This document shows positions 52,001 to 64,000 of a stretch of 64,000 nucleotides of DNA, one piece after another; the first letter of the stretch is position 1; each line of letters begins with the position of its first letter. Below the pieces are notes generated by a model. That model searched no databases. It was not told the origin of the DNA and was given only the letters and a program-made list of their open reading frames with translations. This DNA is from Atrichornis clamosus (lineage: Eukaryota > Chordata > Aves > Passeriformes > Menuridae): the NCBI GenBank assembly GCA_013400975.1, contig WBMZ01008632.1:186001-250000 (forward strand), in the 5' to 3' direction. The translations under genes were made by a program, and so were the position numbers.

Positions 52001-55000
52001 AGGTATAGTTTATATTTCAGTAGAGGAGGAAACAGAATATTGGAGTGATGATTCTGAAGAAACTCAAAGATATTTCAGTTATAAAAAATGAGCAATTTGA
52101 GTTAACACTGTTTGCTAACTTAACCTGAAGAAACTAAATCTAAATTACTCTAAAAGTCTGTAACAGCTAAAATCCTACTTTTTTCATAATTCATGTATCT
52201 AAATGTACTCTGTAAATTCCTGCTACATACTGATGCAGTATGTTCCATTCACTGAGAAGAAGATTTTGCTCTGGAAGTTGCTTGGTCAAGGAAGGAGACT
52301 TCATAGATAGGCAAGAACTGATATTCCCTTAGGGAGGAGCGGGCAGTGGAAAGGCACTTACGTATGAAATCTAAAAAGACAATGCTTCCATCTCTGGTCG
52401 TATTGTTTACAACTGGGATCATAACTTTTGCCCTTAGGTTGCAGTTAGTTAAAAAGTAGGATCTCTGAGATGTGGGAAATGACATTGTTGATTTTTGTTT
52501 TATTTTAATATAGACTGAAAGGAAACCAAATATGTTTAACTTTGGTTTGCATCAGAAACTTTATAGACTCTGTGGTTGTTCAGTGAAATTATCATTGATT
52601 GTCAGTTGAGAACATGATCATCACTATGCAAGTCTTAAGAAATTCCTTGGTCCACAGTTTTGTGAATGATTCCCTGAACTCCCACAGTTAGGCTTGGGAT
52701 CCAATGAGATTGTCAAATGAAAAATATTCAAGCGTGTACACCATTATTTCCAATAATTTTTTTATTTCTGAATGGTTTCCAAGCCAGTTCTACCTTGGGC
52801 CTTCCAGCGTAACTGACTTTCCCATTTGGACATGCTCTTGATTCTCACACTCCAAAGATTATTTGCAGTGTCCTTACTGGTGTTTAGCTCAAGCCCAAAG
52901 GAGATTCAAACAAGTGCATTTGGCTCCTTCACTATCCTGCTCTTGTACACTGGTGCATCTTGTTGAACCTGGGACCCAACTGCCTTTTTTTCTTACCACA
53001 CATCATTTCCATTCTGTACACAAAATCCTGTCAAGCAAACCTATATCTTAAAAAAATAATTAAAATACAAGCGAGATTTTTCTTTAGACAGCTTTCCCCA
53101 AACTTAGTCCTAGAGCCATAACAAGCAAATTTACTGTGCCATATATCACTGCCAGCTTAATTCAAAATGAGCTGTAATTCAGTATTGGCAGCAGTGGCAA
53201 ATTGGCTACAGTCTACTGAAGCTTTCTATTTCTTCCCATATAACCTAGCTATCTTAGGGCACAACTTTGCACATATAGGACTCAACTTTTATATTCAGCT
53301 TCTTCATTTTTTAGATTATTTTATATTAAATATCATTCTGAATGTATTCTAAATGCTGATATGCCTGAGCCTCAGGAATCTGAGTCCAAACGTAGATCTG
53401 GTTATATATTATATATCATTAGATTGAATTCACCTGGCTGATGCAACTACCAGACTAAACTAAAGGAGAATAACCTCCAAGACATGCCTACATTGCTGTT
53501 CTAGCAATGAGGAAAGAGGGATTGGTAGCAGTGGACAATGACACAAATTTCTACCAAAGATGGCAAAAGAACATGATTACTCAGTCAGAGCTTGCAGGAC
53601 TACGTTTCTAAAACTACCAGTAAGACTTTGTTTCTTATTGTGGGCAGGGCTAACGTGCCCACAAGAAGAGCAAGGACATGCCTTTTTCTACAACACCTGA
53701 TTAAGGCTGGGTTTTAGGCTTTGGCAATGATCCCACAGGAGAAAACACACTGAATCAGTGCAATCCTGCTCTACCAGCTGCCCTAACCAAGCCCTTGTCT
53801 CCCAGAGGTACCGCTTGGGATCTCCTGGGGAAGAGGTGAAGTCATGGAGGCTATTACCTTCAGCAGTTGTCATCCTCTCTCCAAACTCCCTAGCAGGTGG
53901 TTCCTCTGCTGGGGTCTGAATGCTGGTGGTGCCCAGCAGTGAATTCAGGGCAGGGATTGAAAGGTTCAACAGTAGTAAACTGCCCATAATTTTGTTTATC
54001 TTCTCCAAATTTATGGAAGCCTTAGCCATTCCTGCTGGGATCTCAAATTTAATTCCCAGGAGTCTGGAGGGCAATTGTATCTCTGCTTCAACTCCATTTG
54101 TCTCTGGATAGCTAAAAACAGAGATGAATTTGTCCCTAAAGGTTTTGAACCATTACTTTAAAGCCATAAATGACCCCTCTGGCACACAGAGTAGGTAAAA
54201 AACATGCTCTGTTCTCCTTCATTTTCCTCCCACTCTTCTGCTCTTTTCATCTCTATTTTTTCTTCAGTCTCATTTATTTTTTTCCATACTATTAAGCTGT
54301 AAGTACCTGAAGGAATGACAATGATATAAGGCTGCTTCTTGCTGTATCCTCATCCTTTACATGGGTGGATGGATCCCTGTAATTGCAGCTACTTTTAATC
54401 AATTTCTCTCATATACATACTAGTTGTCCTTTTTTTCCCAAGTATTCTGAATTTTAAAAGTACCTATTACCTATGTAAAATTAATACAAGTTTTGAACGC
54501 ACACAAATCCATGTAACTTTTCATTTTTAATTTGGATCTTTTCTCCCTAGAGGAATCTGGAATTCTTTATGAATTTATCAGTGTTGACTAAGAAAAAAAC
54601 CCCAACAAACAAATGCCCTTATATATCCTAGATTTTCCTCTAGGGAAAACTGTTGAGAGTTTGCACTTGAAAAACAGTGTTTCTCATTAAGTTAAGTTGT
54701 TTTCAAATGTAAGAAATGTTCCACCATTCAGTAAAGGTCTAATTTAATGCCCATTGAATGCCAGAGAAATAATCTCATTTATTTCAGTAGGCACTAAAAT
54801 AGGCTGCTCTTGCAAATCATTTTGATTCACATAGTAGCATTCCTCGAATCCAGAAATGGGTTGAGCATCAGTATCCATGGAAGCAGGGTGAGGATGAGTT
54901 CTGTTTCACAGATGAAGCAGAAACAATTGTCATCATTAGGCAGAAGAGATTTGTGATTACCTGTAAGGATATTTCAGGTAACTGCAGTACAGTGAGATCA

Positions 55001-58000
55001 GTGTGCAGGCAGTCGCTGTATAGGAGGGTCAGCAAATACAATAGGAAATGTAGAGCTAGAATTTGCTTATGCTTTATGGAAAAAAAATAAATCCTTTTTC
55101 TGTGATTGGTAAGTTTGTTTCTCTCTCTGAGGGCTGGTGATTTACTACAGTAGGTTGTTTGCTGCTCAGTCAGGTAGTGTGTGTTATAAATGGTGCTAAT
55201 TGTGAGACTAATTAGGAAAATAAGTCTAACCTAGGCTAAGGCTCACAAGCCAACCAATCAATGACCAAAGAATAAGAGTTGGGGATTAGGAAGCATTTAC
55301 CCATTTTTTAAAAGTAAAAAATTTTAAAACCCAAACAAACTAGCAGCTGTGGTGACTGAAAAAATGGAGTAAAGGTATAGTAATTGGATACAGACATCCC
55401 AAAGGAGGTGTTCTTCTTTAGTGATCATGTGGTTGAAGCTACTCTTTTGTGTGGCATTATGTAGAAGAACTGACAGAAATTATGTTTTAGGGCTAGACCT
55501 GGAGGCAAGGCTGAACTATGTGATTTAAAGAAAAAATAGAAGAGGGAAATGTGGACAGCTCAAGAAGTACAGAAATCTGCTGATCTGAAGAGCCAAAGTG
55601 TAGATCACCAACTGATCTGTAGCAGCATACGCTTGTAGGACATAGTGTCTACTGGTGGAAAACCAACATTCTGTTCTGGAGGAAGAGTGGGCAGAATGAA
55701 GGTACAATAGCAGAGGGTGGAAGCAGAGCCCTCCTTCAACAAAACTGCGTGGTAAAACAGGCCTGCTGCCAGAAGTGCTCCAGAGAAAAGGCACAATATT
55801 ACCTATGAGTCAGAACTTGAAAAGGAGTAAGAGGTGAAATATTGTGATTATCCTGCATCCTGGGATAATTGGATAGAGCTTTCAATGACTTTTGGTACTT
55901 CTGTTGCATCATACCACTTCAATTTTGCATCTCTGATAAAGGACACCTGAGCTCTACAGAGAAGCTGACAAGGAAGTTGACTGTAGCTGGTCATTAGGAG
56001 TCAGATGAAAAGGCTCAGTGTACACACACAAACTTTTACACCCATTTCTACTGTCATGTGCATGAGAGAGTTCCTTTCATAGTGCAGCAGATAAACTTAC
56101 TTTCCCACCCCATCACAGCTCTGGCAACTCTCCTGCAGCAGGAATTCATCACTTAAATCTCAGTCTTTATAATTCTCTCCTTCTTGCTGCTTTCATAAAT
56201 GAAATTGGGATAGAAGTACTGGTAGATAACAGGAAAGAAATGTGGCGTCAGCCTTCAAAAAGAGAAAGATCGTAGTAATTACTGTCAAAAAAGTCTAGCT
56301 TCAATGCCTTTTAAAATACTGGAATGAATAACAGTTTCTAGCCATTTGGAAGATAGCAGAGGCATCAGGAATAAGCACAGCTTACAAAAACAAACTGTAG
56401 CTGTTACTTTTTCACAGAATTACCAAATGAGAAGACTATGACAGATGCAGTGTATGACTTTTTCTGCCTATAATAATTTCATGAGAAACATTTTATTTAC
56501 AATTAACTCTTAAAATGAAGTGCAATACCACAGACTAAAGATGGAGATGACACACGAGATAAATGCCTATAGTGTGGGACTGGTGTTGGGCACCTGAGGC
56601 TTACTTATCTTGTTCAGTAAAAAGGAGAGCTTTGGTGTTTGAGAATGTCTCTATGCTTGGTAAAGTTCTAGTCAGATTGAGTGTGGGGCCCTGGAGTAGC
56701 CTTTTGTTTAACCTGCTCAAAATGGATGTCTGAGGTTCTTCTTTCCCACTTGCACTACAAATTAAATACTGGAACAAATGGAAGGTGTTTATTACCATTG
56801 CCTGCTTCCCTGTGTTCATGTCAGTTCCTCCTAGGAACCCTATCATTCTCATCCAGGGAGTCATATCATACCAATCAGAAAAACAGAAAGAATATATGAT
56901 ATTTATCATACATTTCCTGCCTTAGCAATGTCCTTCACAGAGGGGAAAAAAAAAAAGAAAACCAACCCATGGAAATGTGTTTTTTTCAGATAGTGTTAAT
57001 TTTGAAGGAGAAACATTGCAGAAAGATGGTGAAAGAAAGATTCTTATAGGTATAAGGATTAAAAAAACTCATGGGAGAGGGTCAAACAATGTCACCTAAC
57101 AGTTTATCTGGAGAGGAATGACAGCTATTGAGAAGGGTTATATGGAGGTACTCAAGGGTTTAGAAACAGAAAAGATTAAATTAAGGAAGGGCAAAATTTG
57201 CACCAAATATCAGGAGAGTTTCCTACTAGTGAGACTTAGAAGATACTGCAAAGGAATGGTCTAAATTCACCACTTTTTAAGGTAAAAGCAGATTAAAGTG
57301 TTCTTTGGAGAATATAAGCAGACGGGGAGATTAGGTTGCATGTCTACAATTTATGAGCTCTGATGCCCAAAAGGATTATTTGAAGAAATTTGTAGTTCAT
57401 AAAACACTTTCCTTTCTCTACAACGTGATGGAATGAGTACCCCAATGCTTTCTTTATTGTAAGACAATTGAAGTGTTTTTGGAAAAGAAAGTGTTAACAG
57501 GTCTCCTTTCCCTGTACAATTAATTATTTATACTTTGTGTTACAGCAGCTTCTTGCAATTCTATTCCGCATTAGATCCAACTGAGCTAAGTGCTGTCAAG
57601 AAATACAATAAAAGTTATTTCTTTATCCCAGAGCTCTAATAATCTAAATGTAATAGATAATTCAATTAGTAGGTTTTACAAACAGTTGGGTATAGAAGAG
57701 AGGACAGCGTAGTCAACACCACCATTATGACAAAGCAACATTAGTTAACTGGTTTTCAAGTTGTTTATTTTGTGCTATGAGTTCTTGAAAAATCCTACGG
57801 ATACTTCTATGTTGAAAAATATTTAGATATGCATCTCTCACTGGAAGTGGATACTACAGCTAGAATGTGGCTGAGAGCAAGTCAGATATGTCTCATGTAA
57901 AGAATATATGAAAGGAATTGTGTCTGTGAACTGTATCAAAAAATGTTTGAGCAACATCATGCCATGATTGGTGAATACACAAATACGGGTGTCCTAACCG

Positions 58001-59435
58001 ACCTTCTGCCTTGACTGTCCAAATGCAGGGCAAAGAGAGTGACTGTGTTCCCTTCTGCACCCAGCAATTCCTGATGAACCTTCATTTCTATATGACCACA
58101 CCTGTCTTTGAAGGTAGGATCATCCTGCACAGTCCACAAGTGTGAGGATGGAGCTCTACATCTCACCTTGGATTTAAAACTAAAACTTCTGAAAGAGTTT
58201 TTCCTCCTTTGTACTCCTGTAGATGCTGCATTCTTACAAGGTCTTTTCAGATTCAAAGTAAGAAGGAGTAGTATTTTTCCACTACTTTTCTACTCATACC
58301 TATGCTCCTACATAGTGTGATCTGAGCTGTGAGGTTACCATAATTCTAGGGGATCACCATAATTCTAGGGGATTTCCAAAGAATTGTTCTAAATTAACAC
58401 TGTAATTCAGGACCAGTCTGGTTTCATGCATGTGCAGGTGTTTTTAAAATCCTAAAGAAATCAATTACCCCACCTTTTCTGTCTTCAAATTCTATATTCT
58501 GCACTTTCTTTTAACTGTAGTGATAGTGTATTTATATAAAGTTTCCCCCTTTGCCAATACTCACCAATAATATAAGCTTCAGCACAAAGGGTTGTCAGTG
58601 TTGGGTTTTTTCCCTCACTCTGAGAAGAAAAATAAACCCTTTGTTTCTATATGCAAGAGGTAACACATGCTGGAAGATGTGATAATATAACATGAAGGTA
58701 TTCCTTCAGGTTATTTTGCTTGATGCAGTTTGACACCACCCTGTAAGTGATGTTCTCTTTGTTCATATTGTTCTCAGTATTCACTGGCAAAAACAAAGTA
58801 TTTTTCAAGCTTGACAGAAAGGGACCCAAGGTCTGCACTCCTCTTGCTCTTTTCCAGGACTATGTCATTTGATGATATTTCCTCCAGACAGACTGCTAAA
58901 AGGTGCCAGACTTCGCCCAGTGATAAAAAAATATTGGTTACTCTTTATATTTTTCAAAATCATGCAAAGACAATTGCCATTCTTTACTTTGTGTCAGACT
59001 GTTGCATTACTAGATTTCAGATACAATGCCTGTTTTCTTTCTGTTATCAATATGGTGGCACATGGCTAGGAACAATCTGTCCATGTATTGAAGTTTCAGG
59101 AGCCTAGGCATAGCTAACTGTGAATGGGAACTGAGGGGATGTAGCTAGCTGCTATTCAGATGAATGTCAATGGGAGAAAAGAGCCCTAAGGATGCACAGC
59201 TACATGTACTCCCATCTGGATACTTCCTCCACTTCAAAGCATAGACAAAGCTGGAATCTCTAGCTGCAGGGTTTCACTCTACCTTATTCTGAAGAAATTC
59301 ACACAGCCTACAGTCTTTTAAGTGCATTGCTTTTAACCTGGGTAACTGAAATGCGGAGAAAACGAAGTTAGTGGTGATCTACTTTAAAATGTGGTTCTGT
59401 AAGGACCTACAAGGACAACAGAAGCACATTTCTAT
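49091..59435. other. Unique non-coding stretch
   Basis: No gene is recognised. The 128-codon minus-strand frame at 53688-54074 is the second longest in the window and lies in a mildly GC-richer part, but it has no domain I know. Near 54900-54970 a faint 'TTTCACAGATGAAGCAGAAAC' type resemblance to a MIR core is too weak to call. A 19-bp tandem duplication lies at 58337-58373. Confidence 0.6.
58337..58373 (+). repeat. 19-bp tandem duplication
   Basis: ACCATAATTCTAGGGGAT occurs at 58337-58354 and again at 58356-58373, identical in both. This is a small recent slippage or end-joining duplication. Confidence 0.9.
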
Positions 59436-59443
59436 TGACGTCA
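59436..59443. promoter_or_regulatory. Perfect CRE palindrome
   Basis: TGACGTCA is the full cyclic-AMP response element. It lies about 250 bp before a consensus splice donor. Two further CGTCA half-sites lie at 59916-59920 and 59932-59936. CpG-containing sites tend to decay in AT-rich bird DNA, so an intact one is mildly notable. Promoter function is an inference. Confidence 0.25.
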
Positions 59444-59499
59444 GTCACAAATTTCCACTCCGCACTGTGTAATTGAAACAAGGTAAATGCAGAGACTGC

Positions 59500-59689
59500 T
59501 GCAAGCAAGGGTGTCTTGCCAGGGAGCAGCAGGAGCAGCCTGCACTGCAAGACAAGTGGGTAGCTGAGGGTCACACCAAGGCAGGCAGATGCAGCTCCTC
59601 AAGAGCAAGAGTCACAGGCCCACAGCACGCCTGCAAGAAGCACTGAGCAGACAATGGGTGCATACAGCCAGCAGACCAGTGACTGCCAG
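59500..59689 (+). other. Possible first-exon-like segment before a consensus donor
   Basis: This part is GC-richer than its surroundings and ends at CAG|GTGAGT (59687-59695), a perfect 5' splice-site consensus. An ATG at 59654 stays open for 12 codons up to that point. A CRE lies upstream at 59436. No downstream acceptor or second exon can be identified by eye, and consensus donors also occur by chance. Confidence 0.15.
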
Positions 59690-60111
59690 GTGAGTCTGTA
59701 GTGATGAGGGAGGTGTGAGATCAAGCCAGAAGTGAAGGCAGCAAGGCAAGGCTGGTGTTAGCAAGGTACACGGCCAGGCACAGCATATCTACAATATAGC
59801 TTGAGCAAAGCTTGGAGCTTCAGGGATGCTCTCAGGCTACAGCATAGAGGATACGTGAGTGGGCACTGCCAGTGAGGGCTTCTCACAGCTCTTTTTCACA
59901 GCTTTGCTGTTGTCACGTCAGACTGGTCTAACGTCATATAGCTGTGTCATACTGGGAAGGGAAAAGAAGTAGTACAGAGAAAGATGGTACAGGCTCGTAG
60001 AGGCATGTAAGAGATGGATGATGCAGTCAGGACCCTGTAATGGTGTTTATAACATGTCCAGTTTATTTTTAGCAGGTGATTTTTAGGCAGTCTGACTAAT
60101 TGGAGATGAAA
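59690..60111. other. Unique non-coding stretch
   Basis: I see nothing here apart from the two CGTCA half-sites near 59916-59936. Confidence 0.6.
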
Positions 60112-60171
60112 TATGTCCACATAACCATGAAAGCTATGCATGAAAGCTAATGTCATGGTTATGCAGACATA
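60112..60171. repeat. 60-base imperfect hairpin
   Basis: The left arm TATGTCCACATAACCATGA (60112-60130) pairs with the right arm TCATGGTTATGCAGACATA (60153-60171) at 17 of 19 positions, with one two-base internal mismatch. Inside, AGCT at 60132-60135 can pair with AGCT at 60145-60148, leaving a terminal loop of about nine bases. Overall length and the small internal loop are like an animal pre-miRNA, though no known miRNA seed is recognised. A decayed inverted-repeat element is the alternative. Confidence 0.6.
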
Positions 60172-63100
60172 AGTTGGAAAATACTCTATGAAGCCCTATA
60201 AAATCTGCACATTTGAAGAGTCTATTGACTTGTGCACCGTCTCCACGTACACATGAACATCTAGTGTCTCACATCAAAATCCCTCTTATAGCACCTCCAG
60301 AACCTTTAACACGGAAAGTTGCCAGAAGCTGTTTGAAAACCCCAATGCACAAACCACTGGATCACTTCTATCTACACACTGTTAACACCTCCAGCACGTT
60401 AAAACTCTGATATATCACTGAGCCCATACCCCCCTTCCAGCAAGCCCTGCTACCCCTTTTACCCCAAAGACTTTGTTCACCTCTGCAATAAGAGAATTCA
60501 CTCCTTATTACAGACTCTACCATTTCACCAGGAATGCTCTGCCTGGACAGCCTGTAGTTTCCAGGGTACACTCCAGAAAATTTGTGACTATGGGAGTGAG
60601 GCTGGCAGTGTGCCAGGCCTCCATCACAGAGGGTGTTTGAAATGGTAGTTTGCATGCTTTGGTCAGCAGTTCTGCAATTTCACATTTGAGTACCCTAAGA
60701 GCTCCCCAGTGAACACCATCACTCTGGGTGACTTATGAACACAGCTTCTCTGCTTGGTCTGATGCTTCCTGTGTATTTACTTTAAAGTCATCTAGCTCAT
60801 CTGACTTATTTACTACAAAGAAAGTGTAGGCGTATTTATGTCATGATTAACACTGAAACCACAAAACCTAGAAGTTTTCTTCAGGCTCCACTGTAGAACC
60901 TCTCAGCATTATCCTATGAAAAGATACCAGCATTTTAAATATAAAAAATAAATTATCCATAGCATGGATAAACCTCTAACCTCGTATCTTTGAAGAAATT
61001 TAGAACGGGGTTTCCATGCCAGCTGGACTCTAGAGGGCTCTGAAAGCTAAGGAAGTTCTAAACTATTATAACTCTATTGATACCAGAAGCTATCAGGTAA
61101 CTCCCGTGGTACAGATGAGATCAGAATCTGGCCCTTGTGTATAATTCAAAATTATCTTGTCTAGCAAAGAAAGAGCAAGCTACCAATAGTGAGATCCCCA
61201 GGTTTTCCTTATCTAAAATGACGGCCTAATATGTCTGTAAGGTTGCAAGTGATCTCAAAGGAAAATGTCTCTTGTAAGAAAATGACAAATATTGATTATT
61301 GCATGGTAACAAAACGATGAGACAGATACTCAGCTAATCTAAATCAGAGAGACTGCTACAAAGACTAAAATAGAGATTTAGCAGAATTTGACATCTAGTG
61401 TTATACCTGTTATTTAGACTTTCTGAAACCAGTAAATATATTTTCCATAAAAAGTATACATGAAATGTTGTTTTACACTCTATTTCCTCTGAAATTTAAC
61501 AAAACAGTGATTTCCACCACTGTCAGATCCTCAGTCAAGTGTAAGCATTGAAACTTGGAAATGAGATTCAACACCCATTTTGATGGAGATATGAGAATGT
61601 ACACTTGTCTCTCTTGCATAATCCATACACCTATCATGTAAAAATCTTTCAGCAAAGATTTGCTCTCATGAGGCTATGAAAGTTCAGTGATGGAATAGAT
61701 CTGGCATTTTGCAATGAATTATTTCACAAATGTCTTCTTGTTTGGCCACTTCAGTTATTGTTTTGAAATAAAAAAAAAAAAAAATCCAGTTAAATCACAT
61801 CCAGAGCTCCTCACAGGGAATAGGTCTGAATTATTGCTTACACGGCAGCTTGCCTCAAAACTTGAAGTTACTACCATCATAAATAAAGGCAAAATGTCAA
61901 TAGCTATTTGAAGTTCTACTGCTATGCCAGCCTTTAATGTCTTTTCAAAATAAGGAGCTTCAGGGCTAATACAGTCCTCCTCTGGACAATGTACAGGAGT
62001 GGAAGGAATAGCCAAGCTGTGGTCTTTTCTGTGGGGCTTCTAGCTACTCTACCCTAAATGTATGGTGGCTGACTGCAACAGCTTAGTCCTCAGATATAAA
62101 AAATTGATGCAAATCTATCACTCTCCACAGCCTAGTAGTATTATGCCTGTTTAGTTTAGCAAAGAGCCTAGGCATAATATTACATATAATAAAAAATAGA
62201 CTGGAAAGTCTCATGAAATATTCAGGGTTGGGATTTTTATATAAACAAACTTAACTTTTCTTGGTCAATTAGCATGTCTAGATGATCATAATCTCCAAAA
62301 TATATCTTTAGGAGGACATTATAAAACACCTGGCAAGTTTCCCTTTTGTGTCCAGAAAGTACATGATTAAAGTTTCCTTGATGCTTTTGGTGTATCCAGA
62401 ATCAAGGTTCATCTCTTTTTCAATTTAAAACTCTAAAAGGCATTTATTGCCACTCTTCATAGGGAAAAGAGTCTTCAATTGCTAGACCTGAAAGCCTGTC
62501 AGTGTGATTTTTCCTAAAAATCATGGCTTTTCAGAGTTAGTCTCCTGAAAGGACCAAACTTTTAAGGCATGTTATTTCATAGAACTGACACAAAAGGATA
62601 GATGCTTTTCAAAACCTATTTCTAAGATCTGTAACTCAAGAAAAGTTCACCTAATTCACCTACAATTTTGACAAAAGGAAATGTCTGTGCAAGTCCCTAC
62701 ATCCAAAATGTGAAATATCTGGGACCTAGTAGCAAGGAGAGTGGAAGAGGGAAGGCAAAGGCAGGTATATTATATTATTGCAAAAGTTAGTGTTGAACAA
62801 CTAAAACTGCAACTGCAGAAAATGGGGTTTAAATTATATTTTTTCCAAGTATCTAGGGACAGGTATGTTATAAAACTTTTACTTTCTCTTTGTAGTCTCT
62901 GTCAAACTTAAGAGTGGCCATTCACAGTTCACATTCTCTTCTGAAACAACACAGGAAAGCCCTGTCTTAGATTCCCAATGACTTCTACTGGTTAACATGA
63001 CCGCTAAGCTCAAACACAGATCCAGGTGTTGACAGCACAGAAAACTTAGCTGCCTGCAGCAGAATCATATTACTTCCCAGATGTTGGAAATAAATATTCC

Positions 63101-64000
63101 AGAGGGTTTAGCCTAATGAATTCCAATGTACCTCATGTGTAGCCCCAGCTGTTAAAGCCCCTTTACGAGCTGACGCAACAGAAGGAAGCAAAGCTCTTCC
63201 TGTATGACTATTTCTGCTCAGTTTGTATTGCTGTCATTTCATTTTGCCACACTGCTGTGTCATTTTGCCACACTGACAAAGTCCAGGCTGTAAATTGTAG
63301 AGGTTACAGCATATAACACACAAACAAGCTCACGACTTTGATGCACTGGGGTATGACAGACTTGGATAAGTCTCATGAGTGCTGGTAGAGACGTCTGACC
63401 AACATACCTGTGTTATTCAGCGTCCCTGCATCATACAAGTATTTCATGTCTTTTGCAGCCAAACATCTGCTAGAAAACGTCCTTCTTTCCTTCCTTATGT
63501 GCAGGATATCAAGAACCTAACAGCACTTAACTGGAATATATTTATGTCTTCTCACAATAGAGTGGGCTGATGCATGTGTTTTGGCAACTCCAGTAACCAA
63601 AAAAAGGATGGCAATTTCACAGGTGACTAAATCCAAATATCTCATGATCCTGCAAACAGCAGTCCCAAGTGAGGTCCTTTGAGTTCTCCTGGAACACAGA
63701 GGGATGTGCCAGCACCTCCCTCTTAGTAGGACTCCTCTCAGACCTCACGAACTCTCAAGTTTGTGGTACTCGGAGGATCATCACTAAAAGATGACAAGGC
63801 CTGGGCTGATACCTCTACTCCTTCAGGCTCAACCCTCACCCACTGAGAATGCCAAGGCATTCCATGTGCACATTTCTCTGTCACTTCAGGGGAATTTTTC
63901 AAAATTATACCTTTGTACATACTTGTTTCTGTCTGTGTGCATGTGTGTGTGAATTAATTTGAATACCCTGTAGCAAGTATAGCATAAATATTGCCATGTC
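60172..64000. other. Unique non-coding stretch
   Basis: No gene or named repeat is visible. A poly-A run lies at about 61769-61783. A doubled CATTTTGCCACACTG lies at 63240-63275. A short GT-rich microsatellite lies at about 63933-63951. The open frames are short and featureless. Confidence 0.65.
63240..63275 (+). repeat. 15-base direct repeat, 21-base period
   Basis: CATTTTGCCACACTG occurs at 63240-63254 and at 63261-63275, separated by CTGTGT. This is a small local duplication. Confidence 0.9.

Noticed and set aside
54900..54970. Weak resemblance to a MIR core
   Set aside because: Only a few words match and the neighbouring blocks are absent.

Overview
The window looks like a piece of a bird nuclear genome. 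It is AT-rich and low in CpG. Two long CR1 LINE copies end in the avian-type 3' tail, two shorter CR1 3' scraps are also present, and there are two solo LTRs of endogenous-retrovirus type. None of the open frames shows a recognisable protein domain, conserved motif or convincing exon structure. The longest runs 168 codons, which AT-rich vertebrate DNA of this size can produce by chance. There are no operons, Shine-Dalgarno sites, CRISPR arrays, rRNA genes or convincing tRNA genes. I read the window as intergenic DNA or the inside of a very long intron. The exact species cannot be told from the sequence.

Layout. Positions 1-2100 are unique DNA with a possible conserved regulatory cluster near 1.5 kb. 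At 2120-2374 there is a worn DNA-transposon remnant. At 6979-7499 there is a solo LTR on the minus strand, with its own TATA box and poly(A) signal. At 16.65-17.63 kb a second minus-strand solo LTR (16719-17552) sits inside a MIR-type SINE and splits it, with a 5-bp target duplication at the two edges. A second MIR-type fragment is at 25534-25690. CR1 pieces lie at 28352-28420 (+), 29574-30300 (-), 32665-32818 (+) and 48511-49090 (+). Position 38968 is a single N between two nearly identical 127-132 bp copies, which is best explained as overlapping contig ends that were never merged. The remainder is unique, low-complexity-speckled DNA with a few notable hairpins (13044-13081, 60112-60171).

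No set of genes works together here. The repeats give a relative history: the MIR-type SINE and the DNA transposon are oldest, the solo LTRs and CR1 copies came later, and each LTR was reduced to a single copy by recombination between its two ends. The most useful leads are the nested LTR-in-MIR insertion, the duplicated sequence around the N, two miRNA-sized hairpins, and three short stretches that could be regulatory or exonic. I found nothing that amounts to a new biological system.
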